Of a stretch of 64,000 bases of DNA, positions 38,053 to 47,296 are shown piece by piece; the stretch's first letter is position 1; every line of letters begins with the position of its first letter. The stretch lies in assembly GCF_001439845.1 (NCBI RefSeq), contig NZ_JYLO01000005.1:248001-312000 (forward strand), read 5' to 3'. The position numbers were made by a program, and so were the translations under genes. The stretch is from Pseudomonas lactis. GTDB taxonomy: Bacteria; Pseudomonadota; Gammaproteobacteria; Pseudomonadales; Pseudomonadaceae. Under the pieces are notes generated by a model. That model had not been told where the DNA came from, did not search any database, and saw only the letters and a program-made list of their open reading frames with translations.

Positions 38053-40044
38053 ATGAGTTCTGCCTCTCTTATAAAGACCCCACCGGAAAAGGTCCGGGTC
38101 AACGGTTGGGTGTTCTACACCTCCACCGCGCTGATTTTATTGTTGACCGCCATTCTGATCGTCGCCCCGCAGGAGGCCGGGCGCCTGCTCGGCGTAGCAC
38201 AGGCCTGGCTGTCGAAAAGCTTTGGCTGGTACTACATGGTGGTCATCGCCGCCTACCTGGTGTTTGTGGTCGGCCTGGCGTTTTCGTCCTATGGGAAACT
38301 TAAGCTGGGTGCGAAGGACGATACCCCAGACTTCAGCTACGGCGCCTGGGCCGGCATGTTGTTCTCGTCGGGTATCGGCATCTCGCTGTTGTATTTCGGT
38401 GCGTCCGAGCCGTTGGACCACTACTTCAACCCGCCCGAAGGCGCTGCCGCCAGCAATGGCGCGGCACGCCAGGCGCTGCAACTGACCTTCCTGCACTGGG
38501 GCCTGCACGGCTGGGCGATCTATGCGCTGGTGGGCCTGGCCGTGGCGTACTTTGCTTATCGTCACAACCAGCCGCTGGCCTTGCGTTCGGCGCTGTACCC
38601 GCTGGTGGGCGAGCGTTGGGTGAAGGGCGCCGCCGGCCATGCGGTAGACGGTTTCGGCATGTTCGTGACCCTGCTGGGCCTGGTGACCAACCTGGGGATC
38701 GGCTCGATGCAAGTGTCGTCGGGGCTGGAAAACCTGTTCGGCATGGAGCACAGCAATACCAATTTGCTGATCGTGATCATCGTGATGAGCACCGTGGCGA
38801 CCATCGCTGCCGTGTCGGGTGTGGAAAACGGCATTCGCCGCCTCTCCAACCTCAACATTGTGCTGTTCAGCGGTTTGCTGATCTTTGTGCTGCTGTTCGG
38901 CCCTACCTTGCACCTGCTCAATGGCCTGGTGCAGAACACTGGTGATTACCTCAACGGTATCGTGCTCAAAACCTTCGACCTGTATGTGTACGAAGGCGAC
39001 GGTGCCAAGACCGAACGCTGGATGGGCCTGTGGACCCTGTTCTACTGGGCCTGGTGGATTTCCTGGGCGCCATTTGTAGGCATGTTCATCGCGCGTATTT
39101 CCCGTGGGCGTACCGTGCGTGAACTGGTGGCTGGCGTATTGCTGATCCCGCTGGGCTTTACCCTGGCGTGGCTGTCGATCTTCGGCAACTCGGCCCTGGA
39201 TTTGGTGTTGAACCATGGGGCGGTGGAGTTGGGCAAGACGGCGCTGGAACAACCGTCCATGGCCATCTACCAACTGCTTGAGCATTACCCGGCGTCGAAA
39301 GTGGTGATCGGCGTGTCGATCTTCGTGGGCTTCGTGCTGTTCCTGACGCCTGCGGATTCCGGCGCGGTGATGATGGCCAACCTTTCCTGCAAAGGCGGTA
39401 ATGTGGATGAAGATGCGCCGCACTGGTTGCGTATCTTCTGGTCGGCGGTGATCACCCTGGTGACCATCGGCCTGCTGTTTGCCGGTAACTTCGAAGCCAT
39501 GCAAACCATGGTGGTGTTGGCGGGGCTGCCGTTCTCGGTGGTGCTGGTGTTCTTTATGTTCGGTTTGCACAAGGCCATGCGCCAAGACGTGGCCATCGAA
39601 CAGGAGCAGGCGCAATTGGCTGAACGCGGGCGTCGTGGTTTCAGCGAGCGTTTGACTGCCCTGGACCTGCAACCGAGCCAGGCCACCGTGCAGCGCTTTA
39701 TGGACAAGCACGTAACGCCGGCGTTGGAAGAAGCCGCGAGTGCGTTGCGTGATCAGGGCCTGGAAGTGCAGACCTTGCTGGGCAAATCCAAGCGCTGCAT
39801 CGGCGTGCGAATCGAGATGGACGAAGGCAACCCGTTTGTCTACGAAGTGAGCCTGGATGGCTACTCGGCAGCACCCGCTGACCTGCCTGAAGAAGAGCGC
39901 ACTCGTTACTACCGTGCCGAGGTGTACCTGCACAACGGGCCTCAGGAGTATGACCTGATGGGCTTCACCCAGGAGCAGATCACCCGGGATGTGCTCGATC
40001 AGTTTGAAAGCCATCGGCAGCTCCTTGGCCGGGTCTATAGCTGA
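38053..40044 (+). CDS. betT: high-affinity choline transporter BetT (BCCT family)
   Basis: 663 aa. Twelve membrane segments include the BCCT signature region TLFYWAWWISWAPFVGMFIARISRGRT, followed by a soluble C-terminal tail of about 150 residues from about 510 that tunes activity with osmolarity in this family. ATG 38053 (GGAG 10 nt upstream) is preferred over an in-frame ATG at 37993. Imports choline using the ion gradient; divergent from betI. Confidence 0.95.
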   Translation: MSSASLIKTPPEKVRVNGWVFYTSTALILLLTAILIVAPQEAGRLLGVAQAWLSKSFGWYYMVVIAAYLVFVVGLAFSSYGKLKLGAKDDTPDFSYGAWAGMLFSSGIGISLLYFGASEPLDHYFNPPEGAAASNGAARQALQLTFLHWGLHGWAIYALVGLAVAYFAYRHNQPLALRSALYPLVGERWVKGAAGHAVDGFGMFVTLLGLVTNLGIGSMQVSSGLENLFGMEHSNTNLLIVIIVMSTVATIAAVSGVENGIRRLSNLNIVLFSGLLIFVLLFGPTLHLLNGLVQNTGDYLNGIVLKTFDLYVYEGDGAKTERWMGLWTLFYWAWWISWAPFVGMFIARISRGRTVRELVAGVLLIPLGFTLAWLSIFGNSALDLVLNHGAVELGKTALEQPSMAIYQLLEHYPASKVVIGVSIFVGFVLFLTPADSGAVMMANLSCKGGNVDEDAPHWLRIFWSAVITLVTIGLLFAGNFEAMQTMVVLAGLPFSVVLVFFMFGLHKAMRQDVAIEQEQAQLAERGRRGFSERLTALDLQPSQATVQRFMDKHVTPALEEAASALRDQGLEVQTLLGKSKRCIGVRIEMDEGNPFVYEVSLDGYSAAPADLPEEERTRYYRAEVYLHNGPQEYDLMGFTQEQITRDVLDQFESHRQLLGRVYS

Positions 40045-40055
40045 TAGTTGAGCGG

Positions 40056-40077
40056 GCGGCGCCTTAACTGGCGCCGC
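40056..40077 (+). terminator. hairpin after betT
   Basis: Stem GCGGCGCC/GGCGCCGC with a 6-nt loop, 12 bp past the betT stop. The following T-run is poor (TTAGCTAATG), so termination may be partial. Confidence 0.55.
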
Positions 40078-40103
40078 TTAGCTAATGTGAAAGCAGATCA
40101 AAA

Positions 40104-40192
40104 TGTGGGAGCGGGCTTGCTCGCGAATGCGGTGGATCAGTAATAGATGTACTCACTGACACACCGCATTCGCGAGCAAGCCCGCTCCCACA
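40104..40192. repeat. REPIN, family A
   Basis: Inverted family A pair between the convergent betT and cbcV 3' ends. Confidence 0.9.
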
Positions 40193-40210
40193 TTTGCTCT
40201 GCGGTGCGGC

Positions 40211-41389
40211 TTAGCCCAGGTTCTTGCCCAGCAGGGCATGGTAGAGCTCACTGTCTCCCAAAATCCCCACCACCTTGTTGTTGTCGTGCAGCACCAGCTT
40301 GTTGCCTGTCTGGTAGCGAATCTGCAACGCATCGCGCATGCCGATGTTCGAGTCCACCAGCGTCGGTACGCGGCCCAAGCCTTCCACGGCCTGCCCTGGC
40401 GCCCAGTTTTGCAGGTTCATCGTCACGCCATTCTGGCGTGCGCCCTGGATGGTGTTGCCTTCGGCCAGGTCCAGCCAGGAGTCGCCACCCGGATCAAGGC
40501 ACACTGAACCATTCACACGCGTGCAGTTATCCAGGGTGCGCATCAGGCTGCGCCCGCACAGCACGTTCAGCGGGTTGGTATGGGCGACGAAGGTGCGCAC
40601 ATAGTCATCCGCCGGGTTCAGCACAATCTCTTCCGGCACGCTGTACTGGATGATCTTGCCGTCTTTCATGATCGCGATACGGCTACCGAGTTTGAGTGCT
40701 TCGTCCAGGTCGTGGCTGACGAACACGATGGTCTTGCTCAACTTGCGTTGCAGCTCCAGCAGTTCATCTTGCAAGCCTTGACGGATCAACGGGTCGAGGG
40801 CCGAGAAGGGTTCGTCCATCAGCAGGATATCGGCGTCCATCGCCAGGGCGCGGGCCAGGCCGACGCGCTGCTGCATGCCGCCGGACAACTCGTCGGGCTT
40901 CTTGTTGCGCCATTGGCTCAGGCCCACCAGTTCGAGCTTTTCGTCCACCAGCGTACGTCGTTCTTTCTCTGGGCGGCCCTGCATCTCCAGGCCGAAGCTG
41001 ATGTTCTCGCGCACCGTCAGCCAGGGCATCAGGGCGAACTTCTGGAACACCATGGCGATGCGTTTGGTGCGCATCATTTTCAGCTCGGCGGGGGTGCAGG
41101 AGGCGATGTCGATCTGGCGACCTTCATGCTCCACAAACAGCTGGCCACGGCTGACGGTATTGAGGCCGTTGATGCAGCGCAGCAAGCTGGACTTGCCTGA
41201 GCCCGAGAGGCCCATCAGCACACAGATCTCGCCTTTCTCGATGTCCAGGCTGGCCTTTTCAACGCCGACAATCTGCCCGGTCTTCTTCAGGATTTCGTTA
41301 CGGCTCATGCCCTGATCCAGCAGCTTGAGCGCTTCGCGTGGGTCTTTGGAAAAGATCACGTCGACATTGTCGAATCGGATAATGCTCAT
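40211..41389 (-). CDS. cbcV: choline/betaine/carnitine ABC transporter ATPase CbcV
   Basis: 392-aa ATPase of the OpuA/ProV type. Walker A GLSGSGKSS, signature LSGGMQQRVGLARAL, Walker B ILLMDEPFSALDP and a C-terminal regulatory region with CBS-like repeats after about 290. Its ATG overlaps the cbcW stop by four bases (ATGA), indicating coupling. It energises uptake of quaternary ammonium compounds, taking substrates from several binding proteins, CbcX here and CaiX further on. Also called choV. Confidence 0.94.
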   Translation of the reverse strand: MSIIRFDNVDVIFSKDPREALKLLDQGMSRNEILKKTGQIVGVEKASLDIEKGEICVLMGLSGSGKSSLLRCINGLNTVSRGQLFVEHEGRQIDIASCTPAELKMMRTKRIAMVFQKFALMPWLTVRENISFGLEMQGRPEKERRTLVDEKLELVGLSQWRNKKPDELSGGMQQRVGLARALAMDADILLMDEPFSALDPLIRQGLQDELLELQRKLSKTIVFVSHDLDEALKLGSRIAIMKDGKIIQYSVPEEIVLNPADDYVRTFVAHTNPLNVLCGRSLMRTLDNCTRVNGSVCLDPGGDSWLDLAEGNTIQGARQNGVTMNLQNWAPGQAVEGLGRVPTLVDSNIGMRDALQIRYQTGNKLVLHDNNKVVGILGDSELYHALLGKNLG

Positions 41390-42231
41390 GCATCACCCCC
41401 TACTTTAGCGTCGGGTTGTTTGCAGATACGGTCGAGCATGATGGCGAGCAATACAATGGCCAGGCCCGCTTCAAAGCCCAAGGCAATGTCTGCGGTGTTG
41501 AGTGCGTTGACCACCGGCTTGCCGAGGCCATCAGCGCCCACCAGGGCCGCGATCACCACCATCGACAGCGACAGCATGATGCACTGGGTAATGCCGGCGG
41601 CGATGCTCGGCATGGCGTGGGGCAGTTCAATGCGCGAGAGCAACTGGCGGCGCGAGCAGCCAAAGGCTTTGCCGGCGTCCATCAGCTCTTGCGGGACATC
41701 ACGGATACCCAGGTAGGTCAGGCGGATCGGCGCGGCAATCGCGAACACCACCGTGGAAATCAGCCCAGGCACCACACCCAGCCCGAAGAGGGTCAGGGTA
41801 GGGATGAGGTAGACGAAGGTCGGCACGGTCTGCATCAGATCGAGTACCGGCCGCATCATGGTGTAGAACATCGGCTTATGCGCGGCAACAATACCCAGCG
41901 GCACACCGATGACCACGCAGACCAGGGTGGCGAACAGCACCTGCGCGAGGGTTTCCATGGTTTCCTGCCAGTACCCCAGGTTGAGGATCAGCAGGAAGGA
42001 GGCGATGACAAAAACAGTCAGTCCCCATTTACGTTGAATAAAATGAGCCAGCAGCGCAATCAGACCGATCAATGCCAGTGGATTGAACCAGGTCAGCGCA
42101 AACGTCACGCCGTGGATCATCGTTTCCAGGGTCGATGCGATTGCGTCGAAGTAGTTGGCCCCGTGTTGGGTCAACCAGTCGACGAAGGCAGCGATGTACT
42201 GGCCTAGTGGGATTTTCTGTTCAGTCAGCAT
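41386..42231 (-). CDS. cbcW: choline/betaine/carnitine ABC permease CbcW
   Basis: 281 aa from ATG 42231 (an in-frame ATG at 42249 adds six residues; neither has a clear ribosome site). About six to seven membrane segments with the permease loop MDAGKAFGCSRRQLLSRIELPHAMPSI. ProW-like permease for the Cbc transporter, between cbcX and cbcV in one operon. Confidence 0.92.
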   Translation of the reverse strand: MLTEQKIPLGQYIAAFVDWLTQHGANYFDAIASTLETMIHGVTFALTWFNPLALIGLIALLAHFIQRKWGLTVFVIASFLLILNLGYWQETMETLAQVLFATLVCVVIGVPLGIVAAHKPMFYTMMRPVLDLMQTVPTFVYLIPTLTLFGLGVVPGLISTVVFAIAAPIRLTYLGIRDVPQELMDAGKAFGCSRRQLLSRIELPHAMPSIAAGITQCIMLSLSMVVIAALVGADGLGKPVVNALNTADIALGFEAGLAIVLLAIMLDRICKQPDAKVGGDA

Positions 42232-42265
42232 GGTAGTGAATGTCCACATGCGAAGGGGAAAACAT

Positions 42266-42289
42266 CCCAGGCCAGCGCACCGGCCTGGG
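42266..42289 (-). promoter_or_regulatory. intercistronic hairpin between cbcX and cbcW
   Basis: Stem CCCAGGCC/GGCCTGGG with 8-nt loop, read on the minus strand 12 bp after the cbcX stop and followed by ATGTTTT. Such hairpins keep binding-protein mRNA more abundant than permease mRNA. Confidence 0.7.
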
Positions 42290-42300
42290 GTCAGCGGGTG

Positions 42301-43248
42301 CTATTTGGCGAGGTAAGCTTTAACGGCATCGAGCCCTGGTTTGCCATCAACGGTGGTGACACCGGCGAGCCAGGTGTCGAGCACTTGCGGGTTCTTCTGC
42401 AGCCAGGCCTTGGCGGCAGCATCGGCCTTCATCTTGTCGTCCAGGACGTTCCCCATCAGGGTGCTTTCCATGTCGAGGGTGAACACCAGGTTCTTCAGCA
42501 ACTGACCAACGTTGCTGCACTCCTGGGTGTAGCCTTTGCGGGTGTTGGTGTAGATGGTGGCCTGGCCGTAGTTGGGGCCGAACGAGTCGTCACCACCGGT
42601 CAGGTACTTCATCTTGAAGCGAGTGTTCATCGGGTGCGGTTCCCAGCCGAGGAACACGATGGCCTGGTCGCGCTTGGAGGCGCGCTCAACCTGGGAGAGC
42701 ATGCCGGCTTCGCTGGATTCAACCACCTTGAAGCCGGCGGTTTTCAGGCCGAAGGCATCTTTGTCGATCAGCGTCTGGATGGTGCGGTTGCCATCGTTGC
42801 CCGGCTCGATGCCATAGATCTTGCCGTTCAGCTCATCCTTGAATTTGGCGATGTCGGCGAAGTCCTTCAGGCCCTTGTCGTACAGCGCTTGTGGGACTGC
42901 CAAGGTGTACTTGGCGTTCTCCAGGTTGGCGCGCACGGTTTCCACGGTGCCGGCATCACGGTACTGCTTGATGTCGTTTTCCATGGTCGGCATCCAGTTG
43001 CCGAGGAAAATGTCCATGTTCTTGCCGTCGGCCAGGGACTTGTAAGTCACCGGTACCGAAATCATCGTGGTGCGCGGCTTGTAGCCCAGGCCCTTGAGGA
43101 TCTCGCTGGTGGTCGCGGTGGTGACGGTGATGTCGGTCCAGCCGACATCGGAGAAGTTGACGGTCTTGCACTGTTCCGGTTCTGCGGCGTGTGCCACGAC
43201 TGGCAGACTCAGCATGGCGGCCAACAACAACGAGGGTGAACCTTTCAT
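42301..43248 (-). CDS. cbcX: choline-binding periplasmic protein CbcX
   Basis: 315 aa. A signal peptide ends at about residue 22 (VVAHA-A). OpuAC/ProX-type fold: TVNFSDVGWTDI, FLGNWMPTMENDIKQY and VFLGWEPHPMN carry tryptophans that form the aromatic cage for trimethylammonium. Proteins at this locus bind choline. ATG 43248 follows AGGAG by 9 nt. First gene of cbcXWV. Confidence 0.94.
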   Translation of the reverse strand: MKGSPSLLLAAMLSLPVVAHAAEPEQCKTVNFSDVGWTDITVTTATTSEILKGLGYKPRTTMISVPVTYKSLADGKNMDIFLGNWMPTMENDIKQYRDAGTVETVRANLENAKYTLAVPQALYDKGLKDFADIAKFKDELNGKIYGIEPGNDGNRTIQTLIDKDAFGLKTAGFKVVESSEAGMLSQVERASKRDQAIVFLGWEPHPMNTRFKMKYLTGGDDSFGPNYGQATIYTNTRKGYTQECSNVGQLLKNLVFTLDMESTLMGNVLDDKMKADAAAKAWLQKNPQVLDTWLAGVTTVDGKPGLDAVKAYLAK

Positions 43249-43397
43249 GTGGGTAGACTCCTGTGTCTTTTCTGGCGGCATTCGCCGCGCTTTATAAGTG
43301 TTGCGGTTGGAGCGTGAGACAACAGCTCTGGCGCGGTGCCTTGCAAACGAGTCGAGACTGATCATGTACCAGTGAAAATCTGACGCCTACAGGGGGC

Positions 43398-43451
43398 GTC
43401 GTATCCAGTACAGGGAGGGTCGCATCCAGTACCGATGACGTCGCTTACAGG
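43398..43451. promoter_or_regulatory. three direct repeats phased at 21 bp (candidate GbdR site)
   Basis: GTCGTATCCAGTAC at 43398, GTCGCATCCAGTAC at 43419 and GTCGCTTACAGG at 43440 lie exactly 21 bp apart in the 416-bp gap between divergent cbcX and sdaB. AraC-family proteins bind direct repeats on one helix face. GbdR is known to activate both flanking genes in P. aeruginosa, so it is the probable ligand (inference). No gene is seen in the gap. Confidence 0.6.
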
Positions 43452-43664
43452 TTTTTCCGAAGGTAAAACTGCTGTTTTTACCCTTCTGCACCGCAAAAAA
43501 CGGCCAAAACTGGCGTTCGCACGCGAGCGCCGCTGGTGAGCATGAGTGCGTCGGTGTGAGACGCCGTGATGACGAATAAAAGCTTGATGATGCCGCCATC
43601 TGGGCGATCTGAGCGTAGCACCTCGTTCAAGCCCGGCCCGTGCTTATCGAGGAGTTTCACGTTA

Positions 43665-45041
43665 ATGGCTATCAGCGTTTTCGACCTGTTCAAGATCGGC
43701 ATCGGGCCTTCGAGTTCGCACACCGTGGGGCCCATGCGCGCCGCGGCGTTATTCGTTCAAGGGTTGCGTGAGCGTGGGTGGCTGGAACAGGTGCAGCGTG
43801 TCGAAGTGCAACTGTACGGCTCGTTGTCGGCCACCGGCATCGGTCATGGCAGCGACACCGCCACCATCATGGGCCTGATGGGCGAATGGCCGGACGCAAT
43901 CGACCCCACGCAAATCGGCGCCCGCATTCACACTTTGCGCGAAACCGACACGTTGCTGCTTGACGGGCGGTTGCCGGTGCCGTTTGTGTGGGCCCGGGAC
44001 ATGCGCCTGCTCGATGAGAACCTGCCGTTTCATCCCAACGCCATGACCCTGGTGGTGTTTGGCGAAAACGGCGAGTTGCACCGCGACACCTATTACTCGG
44101 TGGGCGGCGGTTTCGTCGTGGATGAAGCCCAGGCCCAAAGCGGTGTGGCGGACATGGACCGTACCGAGCTGCCCTATGACTTTTCCAGTGCCGTGGAGCT
44201 GTTGCAGCTGTGCAAGACCCACAACCTGCGTGTTGCCGAACTGATGCTGGCGAATGAAAAAACCTGGCGCAGCGAAGAAGAAATCCGCAGCGGCCTGATG
44301 AAGCTCTGGCGCGCCATGCAAGATTGCGTGGAGCAGGGCCTCAAGCACGAAGGCATCCTGCCTGGCGGCTTGAACGTGCGCCGTCGCGCCGCCAAGTTGC
44401 ACCGCAGCTTGCAGGAGCTGAACAAGCCCAATGTGATTGGCTCGACCTTGAGCGCCATGGAATGGGTCAACCTGTTCGCCCTGGCGGTCAACGAAGAAAA
44501 CGCCGCCGGTGGGCGCATGGTCACGGCGCCTACCAATGGCGCGGCGGGGATCATCCCGGCGGTGTTGCACTACTTTATGAAGTTCAGTGAAGAAGTCACC
44601 GAAGCCAACGTGGTGGACTACCTGCTCGGCGCGGCGGCGGTGGGCATCCTGTGTAAAAAGAACGCCTCGATCTCGGGGGCCGAAGTCGGTTGCCAGGGTG
44701 AGGTCGGTTCTGCGTGCGCCATGGCTGCGGCCGGATTGGCGGAGATCCTCGGCGCCACGCCGGAGCAACTGTGCAACGCCGCCGAAATCGGTTTGGAACA
44801 TAACCTTGGCCTGACCTGCGACCCGGTGGGCGGTTTGGTGCAAGTGCCGTGTATCGAGCGCAATGCGATCGCGGCGGTGAAGGCGATCAACGCGGCGCAA
44901 ATGGCGTTGCGTGGCGATGGCCAGCACTTCATCTCGTTGGACCGGGTGATCCGCACCATGCGTGATACCGGGGCCGATATGCATGACAAGTACAAAGAGA
45001 CATCGCGGGGTGGGTTGGCGGTGAGTGCGGTCGAGTGCTGA
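43665..45041 (+). CDS. sdaB: L-serine ammonia-lyase
   Basis: 458-aa iron-sulfur serine dehydratase converting serine to pyruvate and ammonia. [19 protein letters not shown] opens the protein; the C-terminal alpha domain has [20 protein letters not shown] and [16 protein letters not shown] with the cluster cysteines. It completes choline and betaine use as carbon source through glycine and serine. ATG 43665 follows GAGGAG by about 10 nt. Confidence 0.95.
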   Translation: MAISVFDLFKIGIGPSSSHTVGPMRAAALFVQGLRERGWLEQVQRVEVQLYGSLSATGIGHGSDTATIMGLMGEWPDAIDPTQIGARIHTLRETDTLLLDGRLPVPFVWARDMRLLDENLPFHPNAMTLVVFGENGELHRDTYYSVGGGFVVDEAQAQSGVADMDRTELPYDFSSAVELLQLCKTHNLRVAELMLANEKTWRSEEEIRSGLMKLWRAMQDCVEQGLKHEGILPGGLNVRRRAAKLHRSLQELNKPNVIGSTLSAMEWVNLFALAVNEENAAGGRMVTAPTNGAAGIIPAVLHYFMKFSEEVTEANVVDYLLGAAAVGILCKKNASISGAEVGCQGEVGSACAMAAAGLAEILGATPEQLCNAAEIGLEHNLGLTCDPVGGLVQVPCIERNAIAAVKAINAAQMALRGDGQHFISLDRVIRTMRDTGADMHDKYKETSRGGLAVSAVEC

Positions 45042-45054
45042 GACCGAGTTGCCT

Positions 45055-45146
45055 GCATTCGCGAGCAAGCCCGCTCCCACACTCGACCGCATTTCGTCAG
45101 GATGTACTCGGTCAAATGTGGGAGCGGGCTTGCTCGCGAATGCGGT
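45055..45146. repeat. REPIN, family A
   Basis: Inverted family A pair directly after the sdaB stop. Confidence 0.9.
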
Positions 45147-45553
45147 AGCTCAGCCAGCGCTGCTCACAAAGTGAACACCCTAAGCCAAAATCGCCACCTT
45201 TTAGCGCGTCGCAAATAGATAAGTAGCTTCCGAACGATTCCTACACGATCACACGCCTGATGTGCTTTGGGTGACAGACTTCTCCTACGCCCGCAAAGCG
45301 CCTTCCCACAAGTGCTACCGATCTGCTCACACCCCTTGAACCCCGCCCGTTAGGCGTCATATCCCGCACTTCACGCGCGGGCTTGTATAGACGCATCAAC
45401 AGGTCGTTTTCAGGAGTTCTTGAATAGCCATTCAATTTTAGGCATGGCATTTGCTCTATCAATTGCAAAGCCTCTCCTTTTCAGGACGAGCGCAATAACA
45501 AGAGCCTCGCCTGAGGCCACCACCTGCTTTGTGTGATGTGAGGAGATACTGCG
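45147..45553. other. gbdR upstream region, no gene
   Basis: About 400 bp. Contains a short hairpin CCCGC/GCGGG near 45364-45380 and a 14-mer AACAGGTCGTTTTC (45398-45411) that recurs at 47149-47162. No credible coding frame. Confidence 0.6.
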
Positions 45554-46657
45554 ATGACGTCGACCAACTCCGGGGCCCAACCCCAGAACCGTGCGCCTCA
45601 ATCCATCGGCTTTTTGCTGCTGGACAATTTCACGCTGATTTCCCTGGCGTCAGCCGTGGAGCCACTGCGCATGGCCAACCAGCTGTCCGGCCGCGAGCTG
45701 TATCGCTGGACAACGCTGAGTGTCGACGGCAACCAGGTGTGGGCCAGCGATGGCCTGCAAATCACCCCCGATGCCTCCATGCACAAAGCCCCCGTCCTGG
45801 ACACGGTCATCGTGTGCGGCGGCGTGGGTATCCAGCGCACCGTCACCCGTGAGCATGTGTCGTGGCTGCAAAGCCAGGCACGCCAGTCTCGTCGCCTCGG
45901 CGCGGTGTGCACCGGCAGCTGGGCCCTGGCCTGCGCCGGCTTGCTCGACGGCTTTGATTGCAGCGTGCACTGGGAGTGCCTGGCGTCGATGCAGGAAGCC
46001 TTCCCGCGGGTGGCCATGAGCACGCGCCTGTTCACCCTCGACCGCAACCGCTTCACCAGCTCCGGCGGCACCGCGCCCCTGGACATGATGCTGCACCTGA
46101 TCAGCCGCGACCACGGCCGTGAATTGTCCGCCGCCATCTCCGAGATGTTCGTGTACGAACGCATCCGCAACGAACAGGATCACCAGCGTGTGCCGCTCAA
46201 GCATATGCTCGGCACCAACCAGCCGAAACTGCAGGAAATCGTCGCGCTGATGGAAGCCAACCTCGAAGAGCCGATCGACTTGGACGAACTGGCGGTGTAT
46301 GTCGCCGTGTCGCGCCGGCAGTTGGAGCGGCTGTTTCAGAAATACCTGCACTGCTCGCCGTCGCGCTACTACCTCAAGCTGCGCCTGATTCGTGCACGGC
46401 AACTGCTCAAGCAGACGCCAATGTCGATCATCGAAGTCGCCTCGGTGTGCGGGTTTGTGTCTACGCCGCACTTTTCCAAGTGCTACCGCGAGTACTTCGG
46501 CATTCCGCCTCGGGATGAGCGCGTAGGCTCCAACACCACCCAGCAAGTGGCGATGATGCCGATTCCGCCGGCACTGGTGTTGTCACCGTTGTCGGGGCCG
46601 ATGTCGGCGTTGAGCCAGGCGCGCAACGAGTCGACGTTTGCCAGCGTAAGGCTCTGA
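45554..46657 (+). CDS. gbdR: GbdR, AraC-family activator of betaine catabolism
   Basis: 367 aa, the same length as PAO1 GbdR. An N-terminal DJ-1/PfpI-like domain (IGFLLLDNFTLISLASAVEPLRMAN, GAVCTGSWALACAGLL) joins a C-terminal double helix-turn-helix (DELAVYVAVSRRQLERLFQKYL, VCGFVSTPHFSKCYREYF). GbdR responds to glycine betaine and dimethylglycine and activates gbc, dgc, sda, cbc and carnitine-linked genes. GAGGAGA precedes the ATG. Confidence 0.95.
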   Translation: MTSTNSGAQPQNRAPQSIGFLLLDNFTLISLASAVEPLRMANQLSGRELYRWTTLSVDGNQVWASDGLQITPDASMHKAPVLDTVIVCGGVGIQRTVTREHVSWLQSQARQSRRLGAVCTGSWALACAGLLDGFDCSVHWECLASMQEAFPRVAMSTRLFTLDRNRFTSSGGTAPLDMMLHLISRDHGRELSAAISEMFVYERIRNEQDHQRVPLKHMLGTNQPKLQEIVALMEANLEEPIDLDELAVYVAVSRRQLERLFQKYLHCSPSRYYLKLRLIRARQLLKQTPMSIIEVASVCGFVSTPHFSKCYREYFGIPPRDERVGSNTTQQVAMMPIPPALVLSPLSGPMSALSQARNESTFASVRL

Positions 46658-46673
46658 CACCGGGCTGCCTTAT

Positions 46674-46772
46674 GGTAGGAGCGAGCTTGCTCGCGAAAAA
46701 CTCAAGATCGCCGTGGGGTATCTGATGCCCCGCGTTATCGTTGGCGATTTTCGCGAGCAAGCTCGCTCCTAC
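46674..46772. repeat. REPIN, family C
   Basis: Inverted pair of GTAGGAGCGAGCTTGCTCGC cores after gbdR. The whole element, loop included, is nearly identical to 47783-47882 (about two differences). Confidence 0.92.
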
Positions 46773-46784
46773 AGAGGATGTATT

Positions 46785-47048
46785 TCAGGCGCCAGAGCTT
46801 TGTTTGAACTGCATCAGCGCAGGCAACAATTGCTTGTCGATCGCCTGCCTCACCGCCGGCAAAATCGTCGCACTGCCGCTGTACATCTTTTCAACCATGC
46901 CCTTGAGCGCCTTGGCCCGGGCTTCGCTCAACCCGCGCACCGCACATTCGCAAGCCTGCTCGGCGGTAGCGCCGCTGGACACTTCAAAACCCAGCGAGCG
47001 CAGTTGGCCCAGCAGGTCATCCTGGTCAATCAAATCCGCGTGCATCAT
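46785..47048 (-). CDS. small hypothetical protein
   Basis: 87 aa from ATG 47048, chosen because AGGA lies 9 nt upstream; ATG 47057 would place the site against the codon. Helical, acidic N-terminus (ADLIDQDDLLGQLRSLGFEV) and two Cys in EQACECAVRG. Conserved position beside gbdR and the carnitine genes suggests a link to that pathway, but no function is known to me. Confidence 0.7.
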   Translation of the reverse strand: MMHADLIDQDDLLGQLRSLGFEVSSGATAEQACECAVRGLSEARAKALKGMVEKMYSGSATILPAVRQAIDKQLLPALMQFKQSSGA

Positions 47049-47057
47049 GACGGTCAT

Positions 47058-47296
47058 CCTGGTGTAGGGAGCGGGAATTGACTTGGATTCTGGTAGGCCC
47101 CAGGACTGGCGGCAAGGGCAGAATCCAGCGATGGCTCGTATGGCTATGAACAGGTCGTTTTCGGGTCACTTGATCTGACCCGTAACAGGCACACTGACCC
47201 CAGGCACGCAGCTTGACGGTTTGGTCACCCTCGAATGCACGGCTCACACAAAGCACTCTGCCCCGATCCCGTCACGGCTGGATCGGGGCTTTTTTT
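47058..47296 (+). ncRNA. candidate small RNA ending at an orphan terminator
   Basis: A strong plus-strand terminator at 47261-47296 has no plus-strand gene upstream (the nearest, gbdR, ends 600 bp away, beyond a minus gene). The 200 bp before it contain a hairpin GGGTCA/TGACCC (47162-47182). The start is unknown; a TTGACT at about 47078 could be a -35. Low confidence. Confidence 0.3.
47261..47296 (+). terminator. plus-strand terminator overlapping the cdhB stop
   Basis: Stem CCCCGATCC/GGATCGGGG (47261-47269, 47280-47288), then eight T. The T-run is on the plus strand only; the minus-strand cdhB stop codon lies in the loop. Confidence 0.75.

Noticed and set aside
45241..45468. 75-codon minus-strand frame upstream of gbdR
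   Set aside because: No ribosome site, no recognisable pattern, and it lies across the gbdR control region.
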